A DNA stretch of 57,937 bases from a cf. Phormidesmis sp. LEGE 11477 (GCF_015207105.1 NZ_JADEXO010000026.1:1-57937); one strand, 5' to 3'; shown: positions 26,960-36,275, counted from the stretch's first letter. The notes: generated by a model from the letters alone, not told the origin. Numbers and translations: made by a program.

Positions 26960-27853
26960 ATGCCGCTGCTGATTATCGCTGCGATTGTAATTGCTTTTCT
27001 AGCGATCGCCTTCGCCCTACAGAACAACACACTAGTAGAAGTCCACCTGCTAGTGCAGCAGTTTCAGTTCTCTTTGGCGCTACTGCTGCTATCTACGCTA
27101 GCTATTGGTGTTGTGATCGGGCTGCTAGTTCTACTGCCTAGCTTGATCAAAAGAGGATGGCGAATTGCTCGGGCTCAAAAACAGACGGCGGCGCTAGAAG
27201 CGCAGTTGCAAGAGCGCGATCACCTGCTCTCCAACCGCGATCACAATACCGACACGCTACGTCAAAGCCACCAGAATCTTTTGCAAGCCTTGGGGCTAAT
27301 CGATCAAAATACGAGCCTAATTTCTTCTAAAGTTTTGGCCCAGACGCTGTCCGCCCTGATTCAGCAGATGAAGCTACAGCCGGGCAACGCTAAGTTTGAC
27401 TCGATCGGACTGTTGATTGTAGAAGCCCATCGCAAAGAGCCTTTAGGCGAAGTGAGCACGACCGAGCGCCAGGATAAGCTACTCGATGAGGCGATCGCGA
27501 CTACCATTCGCCAGAATGTCACTGTCGACACCTGGCTGTACTGCAATAGCACCGCTCCTGAAGGCGCAGAGTTTCTATGCGTCCTAACTGGTAAAGATAA
27601 AAGCGGACTGCGCCAGTATGGAGAGACCCTGCAAACCGTGCTGACCGAGGAGCCACTGACGCTAGCTGATGAGTCGGTAGTCGCGGTGAGTGTCAGAGTA
27701 GGCGGAGCGATCGCCGATCGGAATCATCCGACCCACCAAGAGCAGATCATCATTGACAAGGCTAGACAAGCGCTAGCAGAAACTGGCAAGCGTCAGCTAA
27801 CCTCACTGATCGGCAACCACGATATCAAAATCATCCAAGTTACCGATGGTTAA
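26960..27853 (+). CDS. LapA-like membrane protein with degenerate GGDEF-like domain
   Basis: 297 residues from the ATG at 26960 with AGGA ten bases upstream. Two membrane helices at 1-22 and 40-62 (LLIIAAIVIAFLAIAFALQN) match the LapA/DUF1049 N-terminus. A coiled coil (about 70-105) leads to a soluble domain 120-290. That domain ends like a GGDEF fold: EGAEFLCVL stands where GGDEFxxxL is expected, and VAVSVRVGGA plus a final KARQALAETGKRQL helix follow. The signature glycine and aspartate are lost, so cyclic-di-GMP synthesis is unlikely; a regulatory or binding role is inference. It follows the TPR gene closely and converges with secG. Confidence 0.65.
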   Translation: MPLLIIAAIVIAFLAIAFALQNNTLVEVHLLVQQFQFSLALLLLSTLAIGVVIGLLVLLPSLIKRGWRIARAQKQTAALEAQLQERDHLLSNRDHNTDTLRQSHQNLLQALGLIDQNTSLISSKVLAQTLSALIQQMKLQPGNAKFDSIGLLIVEAHRKEPLGEVSTTERQDKLLDEAIATTIRQNVTVDTWLYCNSTAPEGAEFLCVLTGKDKSGLRQYGETLQTVLTEEPLTLADESVVAVSVRVGGAIADRNHPTHQEQIIIDKARQALAETGKRQLTSLIGNHDIKIIQVTDG

Positions 27854-27904
27854 TACAGCGCCATGACTCGCAGCTTTTATCCTTCAGATAGCCGTCTTCA
27901 CCAA

Positions 27905-27937
27905 AAGAACCCTTTGACTATGATTCAAAGAGTTCTT
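27905..27937. terminator. Inverted repeat between convergent genes, likely terminator
   Basis: Thirteen-base arms AAGAACCCTTTGA / TCAAAGAGTTCTT with one mismatch and a 7-nt loop, between the LapA-like gene and secG. The minus-strand side is followed by TTTTGG. It could serve both genes. Confidence 0.55.
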
Positions 27938-28014
27938 CCAATGGCTGATCGAATTTAAGCTAATTAATTGAGCCAACTGTATCAGGCCAGCTAGGGTTCA
28001 CCGACTGGGCTCTA

Positions 28015-28251
28015 CTAAGCACCTGTCTCTAGCCAGCCGCCGCTGAGCACCACCGTTAGCGTCATAAATACAATAGTTAGCAGCCACGTAGCTCTATTCA
28101 ATGTTTCTTCAGCACTTTTGGTACTGGTAAAGAGCTGTGCCTGACCGCCTAGAGCGCCGAGGCCATCGCCTTTAGGACTATGCAACAGAACCAAAACGCA
28201 AACGCCAACGGCTGCGATCGCCCAAATAATTTTGATAACCGTAACTGTCAT
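28015..28251 (-). CDS. secG: Preprotein translocase subunit SecG
   Basis: 78 residues with two membrane helices (6-24 and 53-72). The cytosolic loop LLHSPKGDGLGALGGQAQLF matches the SecG signature, with the family-typical K-G-D-G-L-G-A-L-G-G. SecG assists SecYE and SecA in protein export at plasma and thylakoid membranes. It lies downstream of gpmI in the same orientation (147-bp gap), an arrangement common in cyanobacteria, so co-transcription is possible. Confidence 0.93.
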   Translation of the reverse strand: MTVTVIKIIWAIAAVGVCVLVLLHSPKGDGLGALGGQAQLFTSTKSAEETLNRATWLLTIVFMTLTVVLSGGWLETGA

Positions 28252-28398
28252 GGAAAAACCCTATACATGGCGGTGTGATTTAGTCTATCGCAGAACATAG
28301 ATGAACTGGTAGCGTCTGAGCTAGGAGAGGTCATCAATCGACATCGCTATCAATCAATAGAATGCGTCTGGCCACACTAGCTATCCACACTGGAGCTA

Positions 28399-30012
28399 TC
28401 AGCGCTGCAATGACACCTTAACCGGCGTTCTGCTCTGCTTGTACTCTGCTTGAGCCGGCACGATCATTGACTGTCCATTCATGTCTTCTGGAATCGGCAG
28501 CTGTAAAATCTGCAAAATAGTCGGCGCAATATCTGCTAGGCACCCACCCTCTTGTCTGATCTGCACTTCTGCGCCATGACCGGGAATTTTTAACCCTTCA
28601 CCTTCTACCAGAATGAACGGCACTGGATTGGTTGTGTGCGCGGTCCAGGGGCGTCCCTCTTCATCGTGCATGTACTCGGCGTTGCCATGGTCCGCGATGA
28701 TAATCGAGGTGCCTCCCACATCGACAACCGCCGAGACGAGTCTGCCTAACTCTGCATCAACTGCCTCTAGCGCTGCAATCGTAGCGTCCATATTGCCAGT
28801 GTGTCCCACCATGTCAGGGTTGGCGTAGTTGATCACGATCAAAGAATACTCACGCTTGTTGACTGCTGCAATCGCCGTATCGGTCACCCTTTTCGCCGAC
28901 ATCTTAGGATCTTTGTCATAAGTGGCCACCATCGGACTGGGCACTAGCTCTCTGTGTTCTCCGGGAAATGCATCCTCCAAGCCACCATTAAAAAAGTAAG
29001 TCACATGAGCGTACTTCTCGGTCTCAGCCGTGCGAAATTGCTTGAGTCCCTGATCTGAAATGACTTGCCCCAAGATGTTATTTAGGCTCTGCGGCTTAAA
29101 GGCAACGCCTACTGGTAGTGAAGGGTCGTACTGCGTCATGGTCACAAAAGTCAGTGGCAAGATCGGGTCGCGCTCGAAGCTTCTGAACTCGCGCATGACA
29201 AACGCTTGGGTTAGCTGCCGGGCTCGGTCAGGTCTGAAATTAAAGAAGATGACCCCATCTTCTGCCTCAACCGCCCCTGGTGCCAAGCGAATAGGTTCTA
29301 CAAACTCATCGTTTATTCCCTGTTCGTACGATGCCTTTAAAGCAGATAGGACAGAAGGGTCTTTGGGAAAGCTATCGCCATTTTCAGTCATGACTCGGTA
29401 GGCTTTCTCTACGCGATCCCAGCGGTTGTCGCGGTCCATAGCATAGTATCGACCGCTGAGCGTGACGATCTGTCCAACCCCAATTCGATCAATCGCGTCC
29501 TGTAGCTTTTTGAGAGCAAATTCGCCGTCTGTGGGCTTGGTATCACGTCCGTCTGTGATTGCATGAATACAGATATCCTCAACGCCCTGTCGCTTGGCCA
29601 TTTCTATGAGGCCGATTAGGTGGTCTAGATGTGCATGCACGCCACCATCCGAACACAAGCCTACGAAGTGAAGCTTACTACCTGTGTAGGCTACCTTTTG
29701 GCACACCTTCAGCAGATCTAGGTTTTCCTCGATGCTGCCGTCTTCTACTGCATTAGAAATGCGAACTAGCTCTTGAGGCACCACCCGGCCCGCACCAATG
29801 TTGAGATGGCCGACTTCTGAATTACCCATCTGTCCGTTGGGCAATCCGACATATTTACCAGATGTATTGATCTTAGCTTTGGGATAGGTGTCCCACAGGC
29901 TATCAACGACCGGTGTACTAGCCTGACTAACGGCATTACCATCACGGTCGTCTCGGCAGCCCCATCCATCAAGGATGACTAATACCATTGGGGAAATAGG
30001 CGAGTCTGCCAT
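28399..30012 (-). CDS. gpmI: 2,3-bisphosphoglycerate-independent phosphoglycerate mutase
   Basis: 537 residues from the ATG at 30012, which has GAGG upstream. It interconverts 3- and 2-phosphoglycerate in glycolysis and carbon export from the Calvin cycle. The N-terminus PMVLVILDGWGCR carries the metal aspartate. NGQMGNSEVGHLNIGAGR holds the serine nucleophile, and IIADHGNAE and TAHTTNPVPF near the C-terminus carry further metal ligands. Length is usual for the alkaline-phosphatase superfamily enzyme. A 600-bp spacer lies upstream. Confidence 0.96.
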   Translation of the reverse strand: MADSPISPMVLVILDGWGCRDDRDGNAVSQASTPVVDSLWDTYPKAKINTSGKYVGLPNGQMGNSEVGHLNIGAGRVVPQELVRISNAVEDGSIEENLDLLKVCQKVAYTGSKLHFVGLCSDGGVHAHLDHLIGLIEMAKRQGVEDICIHAITDGRDTKPTDGEFALKKLQDAIDRIGVGQIVTLSGRYYAMDRDNRWDRVEKAYRVMTENGDSFPKDPSVLSALKASYEQGINDEFVEPIRLAPGAVEAEDGVIFFNFRPDRARQLTQAFVMREFRSFERDPILPLTFVTMTQYDPSLPVGVAFKPQSLNNILGQVISDQGLKQFRTAETEKYAHVTYFFNGGLEDAFPGEHRELVPSPMVATYDKDPKMSAKRVTDTAIAAVNKREYSLIVINYANPDMVGHTGNMDATIAALEAVDAELGRLVSAVVDVGGTSIIIADHGNAEYMHDEEGRPWTAHTTNPVPFILVEGEGLKIPGHGAEVQIRQEGGCLADIAPTILQILQLPIPEDMNGQSMIVPAQAEYKQSRTPVKVSLQR

Positions 30013-30619
30013 ACAAGGAACCTCTGTAATTAGCAACAGTGAGAAAACGGGGCTGATTAAAAGCTTGCTGAGGTATCGCTTGTTTCACATCTATACAAGC
30101 AGCGCTCAGCTGATCAGCGCAAAGGCGATCAACGCAAAGGTAGTAATAGAAGCTGTACTACGACGCCGTTAGGAACAACGAGATCATGAGAAGAAACAAC
30201 TAGCAGGTCGAAAAGCGAGTTAGCCGCTGCCCAAGTCGGCTAGCTAAAAGCTGACTTTGCTATGAGCTACTCCTGGCTGCCCCTAGGCTATCCACCTTAT
30301 ATATGAATATATGAACATAAGGTCGCATCTGAAGTCTTAAAGTAACTCTATTTACCACTGAGAAAGATTGAACTTAATATTTTTGATCGACTTGTTTTAT
30401 GGTTGTTTTGATGCTCAGGTTTAGCTGCAACTGTGCGACCAGTCAATGTGGTCGCCCGATCTTACGGGATGATAAGCGTGCAACACAGCAGTAAGTGGAT
30501 ATAACTAAACATTTAACATGAGTCTCCCCTAAAAATAAAGCGTGCCTAACTGATTAGAAACGACACGCTTTATCATGAGCTGGGCTCTAGCCGTCTACGG
30601 CGCTACTTCTCTAGGGCTG
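30013..30619. other. 600-bp spacer with hairpins and a terminator
   Basis: It carries the gpmI promoter region, a two-copy 15-bp duplication (30112-30141, GATCAGCGCAAAGGC), a perfect seven-base hairpin GCGACCA / TGGTCGC at 30436-30456, and the terminator of the ABC-F gene at 30530-30573. No protein gene is recognisable on either strand; the hairpin could belong to a small RNA. Confidence 0.5.
30530..30573 (-). terminator. Rho-independent terminator after the ABC-F gene
   Basis: Ten-base arms ATAAAGCGTG (30535-30544) / CACGCTTTAT (30564-30573). Read on the minus strand the stem is followed by TTTTT. It lies 47 bp after the ABC-F stop. Confidence 0.75.
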
Positions 30620-32350
30620 TCAGGAGCTTTTGGCGGCAGCTTGAGCCATTTGTTTTTGTCGCTGCTTTTCTTTTTGTTTCTGGCGTTTCGCCGCTGACTT
30701 AGCTGCTTTTTCGGCGTCTACTTTCTCTAGCCTTGCCCTTTCTTTTTCTTCGGCCAGCTTGTCTAGGTAGTAGTGATAGTCACCTTGATAGGCTCTCAGT
30801 TCGCCGTCTCTAATCTCAACTATCTTGTTGGCCACCTGAGAGATAAAGTAGCGGTCGTGCGAGACAATTAGCGCTGTGCCGTCATAGTTCTTAAGCGCAG
30901 TTTCCAACATCTCTTTGGCCGGAATATCGAGATGGTTTGTGGGCTCATCTAGGATCAGCAAATTAGCGGGCTGCAAGAGCATTCTTGCTAAGGCTAGGCG
31001 AGCTTTTTCTCCACCGCTAAGCGCGTTTACTTTTTTGAAAGCAGCATCGCCACTAAACAGAAACCGGCCTAGCAGGGTGCGAACTTCTTCATTCTTCCAA
31101 TCAGGCACTTCATGGTGGATAGTTTGGATAACGGTTTTGTTCAAGTCGAGCGCCTCGGCCTGATTTTGTTCGAAATAGCCGGGGATCACGTTGTGATTGC
31201 CGATAGTAACGCTGCCGTCATCCGGTGACTCGATGCCAGTAATCAGACGTAGCAAGGTGGATTTGCCCGCACCGTTGGGTCCAACAAAAGCAATGCGATC
31301 GCCTCGCTCTACTTCTAGATCCGCACCTAAAAACAAGATCTTGTCGTCATAGCTATGAGTCATGTCGCTAATCTTGACCACTTCTCGTCCACTGCGCGGT
31401 GCTGGCTGGAACTGAAACTGCAGCCCTCGCAAGTCGGCAATTGGCGCTTCTACTCTTTCTACTTTAGCGAGCAGCTTTTCTCTACTTTTGGCCTGGGTGC
31501 TGCGCGTAGCGCTGGCCCTGAACTTATCAACAAACGTCTGCTGCTTAGCCAGCTCTTTTTGCTGTCGCTCATAGGTACTGAGCTGAGCGGCCTGATTTTC
31601 CGTTTTTTGAGCGATATAAGCGCTGTAGTTTCCTAGATATGTCGTCGAGACGCCTCTTTCTGTCTCAACAATAGACGTGCAGAGGCGATCGAGGAACTCT
31701 CGGTCATGAGAGACAATCACCATCGGGATCGATAGCCCCTTGAGATAGGTCTCTAGCCATTCGATCGTCTCTAGATCGAGGTGGTTAGTCGGCTCGTCAA
31801 GCAACAATAGATCAGGAGACTGCAAGAGCACTTTGCCAAGACCCATCCGCATTTGCCAGCCGCCACTATAAGAGCTGACTAGTCGCTCACCAGCATCGCT
31901 ATCGAATCCCATCTCTGGCAAAATCTTTTCGATCCGTGCCTCTAGGCCATAGCCATCTAGCGCTTCAAACTGCCGCTGCTTTTTGTCTAGCAGGTTGATC
32001 AGCTTATTTAATTCCTTGGGGCTAGCACTTTCCATCTTGATTGGAATTTCTGCCAGGTCATGTTGAATTTTGTTAGCTTCTTTAAAGACCGTCCAGAATT
32101 CTTCGCGGACAGTTCGCCGGGGATCAACCTCAAATTCTTGATTAAGCGCGGCAATATGCAGTCCGCTGGGCCGGACGATCGATCCTGTAGTCGGTTCTAT
32201 CTCGCCTTGAATAATTTTAAGCTGAGTGGATTTGCCTGCACCATTGACGCCGACTAGCCCAATGCGCTCACCGGGCTTGACCTCCCAGTTCACATCCTTT
32301 AGAACTTCTCCGGCGGGATAAATCTTGCTGATATTTTCCAAGCGCAGCAT
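30620..32350 (-). CDS. ABC-F family ATPase (ribosome-associated type)
   Basis: 576 residues from the ATG at 32350 with GGAG upstream. Two ATPase domains in tandem: the first with GLVGVNGAGKSTQLKIIQGE and SGGWQMRMGLGKVLL, the second with FVGPNGAGKSTLLRLITG and LSGGEKARLALARMLL, each followed by LLLDEPTNHLD or LILDEPTNHLD. The domains are joined by a charged P-site linker (about 240-310). There are no membrane segments. A lysine/glutamine-rich tail (about 540-576) may contact RNA. ABC-F proteins bind the ribosomal E site and tune translation or protect against antibiotics; which one applies here is not decided by sequence. Monocistronic with its own terminator. Confidence 0.92.
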   Translation of the reverse strand: MLRLENISKIYPAGEVLKDVNWEVKPGERIGLVGVNGAGKSTQLKIIQGEIEPTTGSIVRPSGLHIAALNQEFEVDPRRTVREEFWTVFKEANKIQHDLAEIPIKMESASPKELNKLINLLDKKQRQFEALDGYGLEARIEKILPEMGFDSDAGERLVSSYSGGWQMRMGLGKVLLQSPDLLLLDEPTNHLDLETIEWLETYLKGLSIPMVIVSHDREFLDRLCTSIVETERGVSTTYLGNYSAYIAQKTENQAAQLSTYERQQKELAKQQTFVDKFRASATRSTQAKSREKLLAKVERVEAPIADLRGLQFQFQPAPRSGREVVKISDMTHSYDDKILFLGADLEVERGDRIAFVGPNGAGKSTLLRLITGIESPDDGSVTIGNHNVIPGYFEQNQAEALDLNKTVIQTIHHEVPDWKNEEVRTLLGRFLFSGDAAFKKVNALSGGEKARLALARMLLQPANLLILDEPTNHLDIPAKEMLETALKNYDGTALIVSHDRYFISQVANKIVEIRDGELRAYQGDYHYYLDKLAEEKERARLEKVDAEKAAKSAAKRQKQKEKQRQKQMAQAAAKSS

Positions 32351-32553
32351 GGACAAACGTCTCCGTGAGTGACGATAAAAGTGTAGTGGGATGATAAAGG
32401 GCTGTAGCGCACAAAGACTTAGACGCTCATTGGCTAGTCTCTTGAGCCGATCGTCCCTTGGCTGAATCGTCTCTTGCTACCTCGATGCTTTGTTTTCGCC
32501 TTACTGGGTGAGAAAGCTAGAAAAGTTAGCCAGATACGAGATCGAATATGTAG

Positions 32554-32571
32554 ACATCTTAACAAAGATGT
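32554..32571. promoter_or_regulatory. Short inverted repeat before the exported protein
   Basis: Seven-base arms ACATCTT / AAGATGT with a 4-nt loop, 29 bp upstream of the start codon at 32600, in the 250-bp spacer divergent from the ABC-F gene. Possible operator or 5' leader hairpin. Confidence 0.35.
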
Positions 32572-32599
32572 TACAAAGCGAGATGATAGAAGCTGTTCG

Positions 32600-33301
32600 A
32601 TGGATATTTTTATGCTGATGAATTCTACTTTGCTAGCCTTAGCTGGGTTTGGCCTGGTCTCTTTGCAGCCTGCCCAGATTGCTCAAGCCAAGGACACGCT
32701 GGCGTCAGTTCCGGCTCTAGCAGGCGATCTAGATCCTGCCGTTCCTGAGTTGCCCAGTGAAGATCTGCCCAGTGAAGATCTGCCCAGTGAAGATGCGCTG
32801 GCGGAAGACGGATCTGCGGTATCGCCAACGGCTAACTATTCAGATGATCGCATGTCGATCGACTATCCAGTGTCTTGGCAGATTGCGGTGAGCCCAGATG
32901 ACAATGTGCAAATCCTAGACGGTACGAAGGGAAGCCCCGATGAGGTGGTGACGGAGATTTTCGTTGTAGATTCGCCGCCGGGCGTGTTGATCAACGCCAA
33001 TATCGATAGCTTTATTACAGAGGGATCGGCGGTAGGTCCCTATGGTCAAGTGACCATCGACGATCAGGAGGCATTTACGATTTGGTTAGCCGACCGACCA
33101 GTGGCTTTGAGCCGGGCGATCGCAACTTTTATTGGCTACGATGACCAAACTGTCCTATTATTCAGCAGCTTCACGCCTGAAAACGAAGCCGTTGAAGAGC
33201 ACCTATTAGAATTACACAACTCGTTTAAGAAAGTAGCTGATGCCGAATTAGAGCCAGAATCAACCCCGGAAGATGATTCAGAATTAGAAGGGGTGCTATA
33301 G
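32600..33301 (+). CDS. Exported protein with a PsbP/DUF1795-like domain
   Basis: 233 residues from the ATG at 32600; in-frame ATGs at 32612 and 32618 are alternatives. A signal peptide (LLALAGFGLVSLQPAQIAQA) is followed by an acidic linker with three PSEDL units encoded by a 15-bp tandem repeat (32751-32794). Residues 85-215 (MSIDYPVSWQIAVSPDDNV, VLINANIDSFITEG, LLLFSSFTPENEAVEEHLLELHNSFK-type pattern) resemble the PsbP/DUF1795 fold of lumenal and periplasmic proteins. The tail is acidic. The role is unknown; a photosystem connection is only a possibility from the fold. It converges with pyrB, three bases between stops. Confidence 0.55.
   Translation: MDIFMLMNSTLLALAGFGLVSLQPAQIAQAKDTLASVPALAGDLDPAVPELPSEDLPSEDLPSEDALAEDGSAVSPTANYSDDRMSIDYPVSWQIAVSPDDNVQILDGTKGSPDEVVTEIFVVDSPPGVLINANIDSFITEGSAVGPYGQVTIDDQEAFTIWLADRPVALSRAIATFIGYDDQTVLLFSSFTPENEAVEEHLLELHNSFKKVADAELEPESTPEDDSELEGVL
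32751..32794. repeat. In-frame 15-bp coding repeat
   Basis: Three copies of TGCCCAGTGAAGATC, encoding repeated PSEDL in the linker of the exported protein. The copies are identical except for the truncated end of the third, which suggests recent expansion. Confidence 0.9.
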
Positions 33302-33304
33302 GCT

Positions 33305-34336
33305 TTATAGCTGGTTGACGACTCCGTTCTTAGCGCCGCCCATCAGATACAGCAGCGCCATCCGCACGGCGACACCGCTCGCAACTTGTTTGGAGACTAG
33401 ACTAAGTCGGGGATCGTCCATCAGATCAGAGGTGATTTCGATTCCTCGGTTAGTCGGGCCAGGGTGCAGGATTTTGACGGTGGGCTGACAGATTTTGAGG
33501 CGATCGCGCGTAATGCCAAATTGCCGATGATATGCTCGTAGGCTCGGCAGCAGATGTGCGCTCATCCGCTCTTTTTGTAATCTCAGCGCCATGACAAAGT
33601 CAGCCTTATCCAGTGCTGGCTCTAGCGCCCAATGGACAAATACCTGACGCTCTATCGTTCCGGCGTGAGTGGCTAGCGACTGGGAAAAAGCTGCCTTAAA
33701 CGCCTTTGGCAGTAGCGTTGGGGGCGCTGCTAGATGAACCTGTGCCCCGCAAGCGCTGAGGCTCCACAGGTTTGATCGGGCTACTCGCGAATGCAAAATA
33801 TCGCCCACGATTGCTATCTTTTTACCTTTTAGATCCTCAATCTTTGGCTGGTTGGCATCTAGTGAGTTACAAATCGTCAGCAGATCGAGCAGCGCCTGAG
33901 ACGGATGCTCGTGCTGCCCATCGCCAGCATTAAGCACGCCGACGCCAGAGCCTAGTCGATCCATTTCTCTGGCAATAGTGGCAGGCACCCCCGATCCCTG
34001 GTGGCGAATCACCATTAAATCTGTACCCATCGCTAGATAGGTCTTAGCCGTATCGAGGATAGTTTCCCCTTTAGATAGCGAGGAGCTGCCGGGACTAAAG
34101 TTCAAGGTGTCAGCAGAGAGTCTTTTGGCTGCAAGTTCAAAGCTGCTACGAGTGCGAGTAGACGGTTCAAAAAAGAGGTTAGCGACTACCTGCCCTTGTA
34201 GGGTGGGCACCTTCTTGTTACGGCGGGCCAGTACCCCTTGAAAGCTTAGCGCTGTGTCAAGGATAGTTTTGTACTCCGACGGCCTAAAGTCAGCTAGAGA
34301 GATGATGTGTTGCCGGGTCCAGGGAAGGGTAGTCAT
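33305..34336 (-). CDS. pyrB: Aspartate carbamoyltransferase catalytic subunit
   Basis: 343 residues from the ATG at 34336. It condenses carbamoyl phosphate with aspartate, the second step of pyrimidine synthesis. The carbamoyl phosphate loop [12 protein letters not shown] is intact. [20 protein letters not shown], and the aspartate-site [11 protein letters not shown] near the C-terminus are all canonical. Length is slightly above the 310-residue average. No pyrI or other pyrimidine gene is adjacent. A two-copy 15-bp duplication (34360-34389) lies just upstream of the start. Divergent from the GerMN lipoprotein gene. Confidence 0.96.
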   Translation of the reverse strand: MTTLPWTRQHIISLADFRPSEYKTILDTALSFQGVLARRNKKVPTLQGQVVANLFFEPSTRTRSSFELAAKRLSADTLNFSPGSSSLSKGETILDTAKTYLAMGTDLMVIRHQGSGVPATIAREMDRLGSGVGVLNAGDGQHEHPSQALLDLLTICNSLDANQPKIEDLKGKKIAIVGDILHSRVARSNLWSLSACGAQVHLAAPPTLLPKAFKAAFSQSLATHAGTIERQVFVHWALEPALDKADFVMALRLQKERMSAHLLPSLRAYHRQFGITRDRLKICQPTVKILHPGPTNRGIEITSDLMDDPRLSLVSKQVASGVAVRMALLYLMGGAKNGVVNQL

Positions 34337-34488
34337 AGAGGAGGGGCGATCGCACGGACGCGCTGTCAACTGGTGCGCTGTTAACTGCTGTCAACTATAG
34401 AGGATTGGCCAAGACAAATAGCATCGACGTACTTTGCAAATTGGCACATAAATTTGGCAGGTCGGGGGAGTTGTTTTGTAGGATGAGA

Positions 34489-35133
34489 ATGTCTTTGTAT
34501 ATAGTGCTGTATTCAGTATTGCGTCAGATGGTTCGGTTGCCAGAGTCTATTCAAAAACACATTTCTCGCCAGCGTGGCCAAACGTCTATAGCGGGCTTAG
34601 CGCTGACGTTGAGTTTGGTCTTTGCTGGCTGTGCAACCGCGCCGGATACGGTAACGGTCGATCCAGAAGAAACCCCTGCTGCTGAAGTAGATCCCTCTGC
34701 GGCTGAAGATCAAACGCCTGATAAGGTTCAGCCTGAAGCAAAGCCGGATGGTGCTGGGATTGACAAGCAGCCAGGCGCAGCCGATGAGATGGTAACTGTC
34801 TCGGTCTATACAGTCGACGATCAGTGTAATGATTTTGTTGAGCAGTCGGTGCAGGTACCCAGCGACCAAGCGATCGCCTCTGCGGTAGGCAAGGCGATGG
34901 GCGCAGTGGAATACAACGCCTTTAAGCTGTCTGGCTATCAGGTTGATATCAATGGCAGCATAGCAACCGTCGATATGCAGCTAGCGCCAGGTTCACAGCG
35001 CCAGTTTGTCTCACTCTCTAGCTGCGAGCAAAGAGCTCTGTTTGGTAGCGTCGAAGAAACCCTACTGAACAACAGCGATTGGGACGTAGAAACCGTAAAA
35101 TTCACCGCCAGTGGGAAGGAACTGACCCTCTAA
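34489..35133 (+). CDS. Lipoprotein with a GerMN-like domain
   Basis: 214 residues from the ATG at 34489, which has AGGA close upstream; an ATG at 34528 would give a more compact signal peptide. The lipobox LVFAGC is clear. An acidic Ala/Pro-rich spacer (about 50-90) leads to a GerMN-type domain (TVSVYTVDDQCNDFVEQSV, GYQVDINGSIATVDMQL, SVEETLLNN with final FTASGKEL). GerMN domains are found in envelope proteins outside sporulating bacteria, but their ligand is not settled. The two cysteines (DQCND, SSCEQ) may form a disulfide. Expected to be membrane anchored and periplasmic. Confidence 0.7.
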   Translation: MSLYIVLYSVLRQMVRLPESIQKHISRQRGQTSIAGLALTLSLVFAGCATAPDTVTVDPEETPAAEVDPSAAEDQTPDKVQPEAKPDGAGIDKQPGAADEMVTVSVYTVDDQCNDFVEQSVQVPSDQAIASAVGKAMGAVEYNAFKLSGYQVDINGSIATVDMQLAPGSQRQFVSLSSCEQRALFGSVEETLLNNSDWDVETVKFTASGKELTL

Positions 35134-35258
35134 ACGTCCTGGGATTGAGTGAGTAAGACTTGAACACGTGCTCCTCAAGTGCGTAAGCTTTGAGTGGAGT
35201 AATTAGGTCTGTTCTAGCTGCATTTAGGGCTCAGCTGAATTTGAATCTGAGAGCAGGT

Positions 35259-35939
35259 CTAGGCAGCAAGCTTAGAAACTGATTGGCTGTTTTTTAGATA
35301 CCATCGCCAAGGCTTGTCTGCGGCTTTAGTGATACCGATGCGAGTCGTCTGCACTATCTGATTTTTGGGGATGGTTCGGGGTCGATGCACTAGCCAAAGC
35401 CCATTGTCAGGATGGTACAAAATTCCATCTAGGGTTCGATCGATTGCTAGCGCTCTACAGAGTTTGCCTGGGCCTGCGGCAATGCGGTGAGGCTTTGCAG
35501 TCTGTTTAGGCGTGAGATGGGAAGGAATGGCATTGAGCTCTAGCGCCCTGATCAGAACGGCACTGCCGATTCCAGTCGATTCGCTAACGACATTTAGGCA
35601 GTGATACATGCCGTATATCAGATAGACGTAGCTGTGACCGGGTGGCCCGAACATCGCAGCGTTGCGGCGGCTGAGACCTTTGTAAGCGTGACAGGCCGGA
35701 TCGCCAGGGGCGTAGGCTTCAGTTTCGACAATGGTGGCCCGGATTAGCATGCCGCTAGAAAGCTGTCGATAAAGCGTGCAGCCGAGGAGATCGGGGGCGA
35801 GCTGGGTGGAAGGGCGATCGCACCAGTTGGGTTCGATCAATCTAGCAGGCGATTCCAAGAACGGGTCTAATGGCGTAGGCAAAGATGAGTGGGGTGTAAA
35901 TCGAGGCTTGTTTTTTCCCTGTTCAAAACTATTTGTCAT
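35259..35939 (-). CDS. DNA-3-methyladenine glycosylase (AAG/MPG type)
   Basis: 226 residues. It excises alkylated purines from DNA in base excision repair. The family blocks are present: LAPDLLGCTLYRQL, IVETEAYAPGDPACHAYKGL with the catalytic glutamate, RNAAMFGPPGHSYVYLIYGMYHCLNVV, and AAGPGKLCRAL. The first 40 residues are proline-rich and not conserved. The reading direction is convergent with the GerMN gene and divergent from the small membrane-protein gene. Confidence 0.93.
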   Translation of the reverse strand: MTNSFEQGKNKPRFTPHSSLPTPLDPFLESPARLIEPNWCDRPSTQLAPDLLGCTLYRQLSSGMLIRATIVETEAYAPGDPACHAYKGLSRRNAAMFGPPGHSYVYLIYGMYHCLNVVSESTGIGSAVLIRALELNAIPSHLTPKQTAKPHRIAAGPGKLCRALAIDRTLDGILYHPDNGLWLVHRPRTIPKNQIVQTTRIGITKAADKPWRWYLKNSQSVSKLAA

Positions 35940-36012
35940 AAACCATTAAGAATTGCTGGCTCACTCTAGTGGAGTTGCTAGGATCTTAGATGAAGTTAAC
36001 TAACTTAATCTT

Positions 36013-36135
36013 ATGGACATCAAGCTCGTTTTCTTTATCTTGACTGGCTTGTTTTCAGTTGCCTGCTTGTTCTTTGGTACTCGCAACGGTTTCTACGATT
36101 CTGAAAACTATCACGGCAACGGATCTGCTCACTAA
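36013..36135 (+). CDS. 40-residue single-helix membrane protein (NdhP-like candidate)
   Basis: A complete small gene with one N-terminal membrane helix (LVFFILTGLFSVACLFFG) and a polar C-terminus GTRNGFYDSENYHGNGSAH. The NGFYDS and GNGSAH blocks look familiar from a small protein family conserved in cyanobacteria. Size (about 4.5 kDa) and topology fit the small NDH-1 subunits NdhP or NdhQ, or other small photosynthetic-complex subunits, but I cannot confirm the match from memory, so no symbol is given. It does not look like Psb30 (Ycf12). It stands alone between the glycosylase and the beta-CASP gene. Confidence 0.7.
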   Translation: MDIKLVFFILTGLFSVACLFFGTRNGFYDSENYHGNGSAH

Positions 36136-36275
36136 GTGCTTTCTACTGAGATAACTTTGTTTGCTGAGATAACTTTATTAGTACTTTATTAGTATTAGTC
36201 GCGTCGCAATTCTGCGGTTTTTCTACCTGTTTTTTCCAATTTTCAATGCATGGTCTGTGCATATAGCGCCCCCCT

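Noticed and set aside
36013-36135. Psb30 (Ycf12)
   Set aside because: Size is similar but the sequence pattern, especially the NGFYDS and GNGSAH tail, does not match what I know of Psb30.
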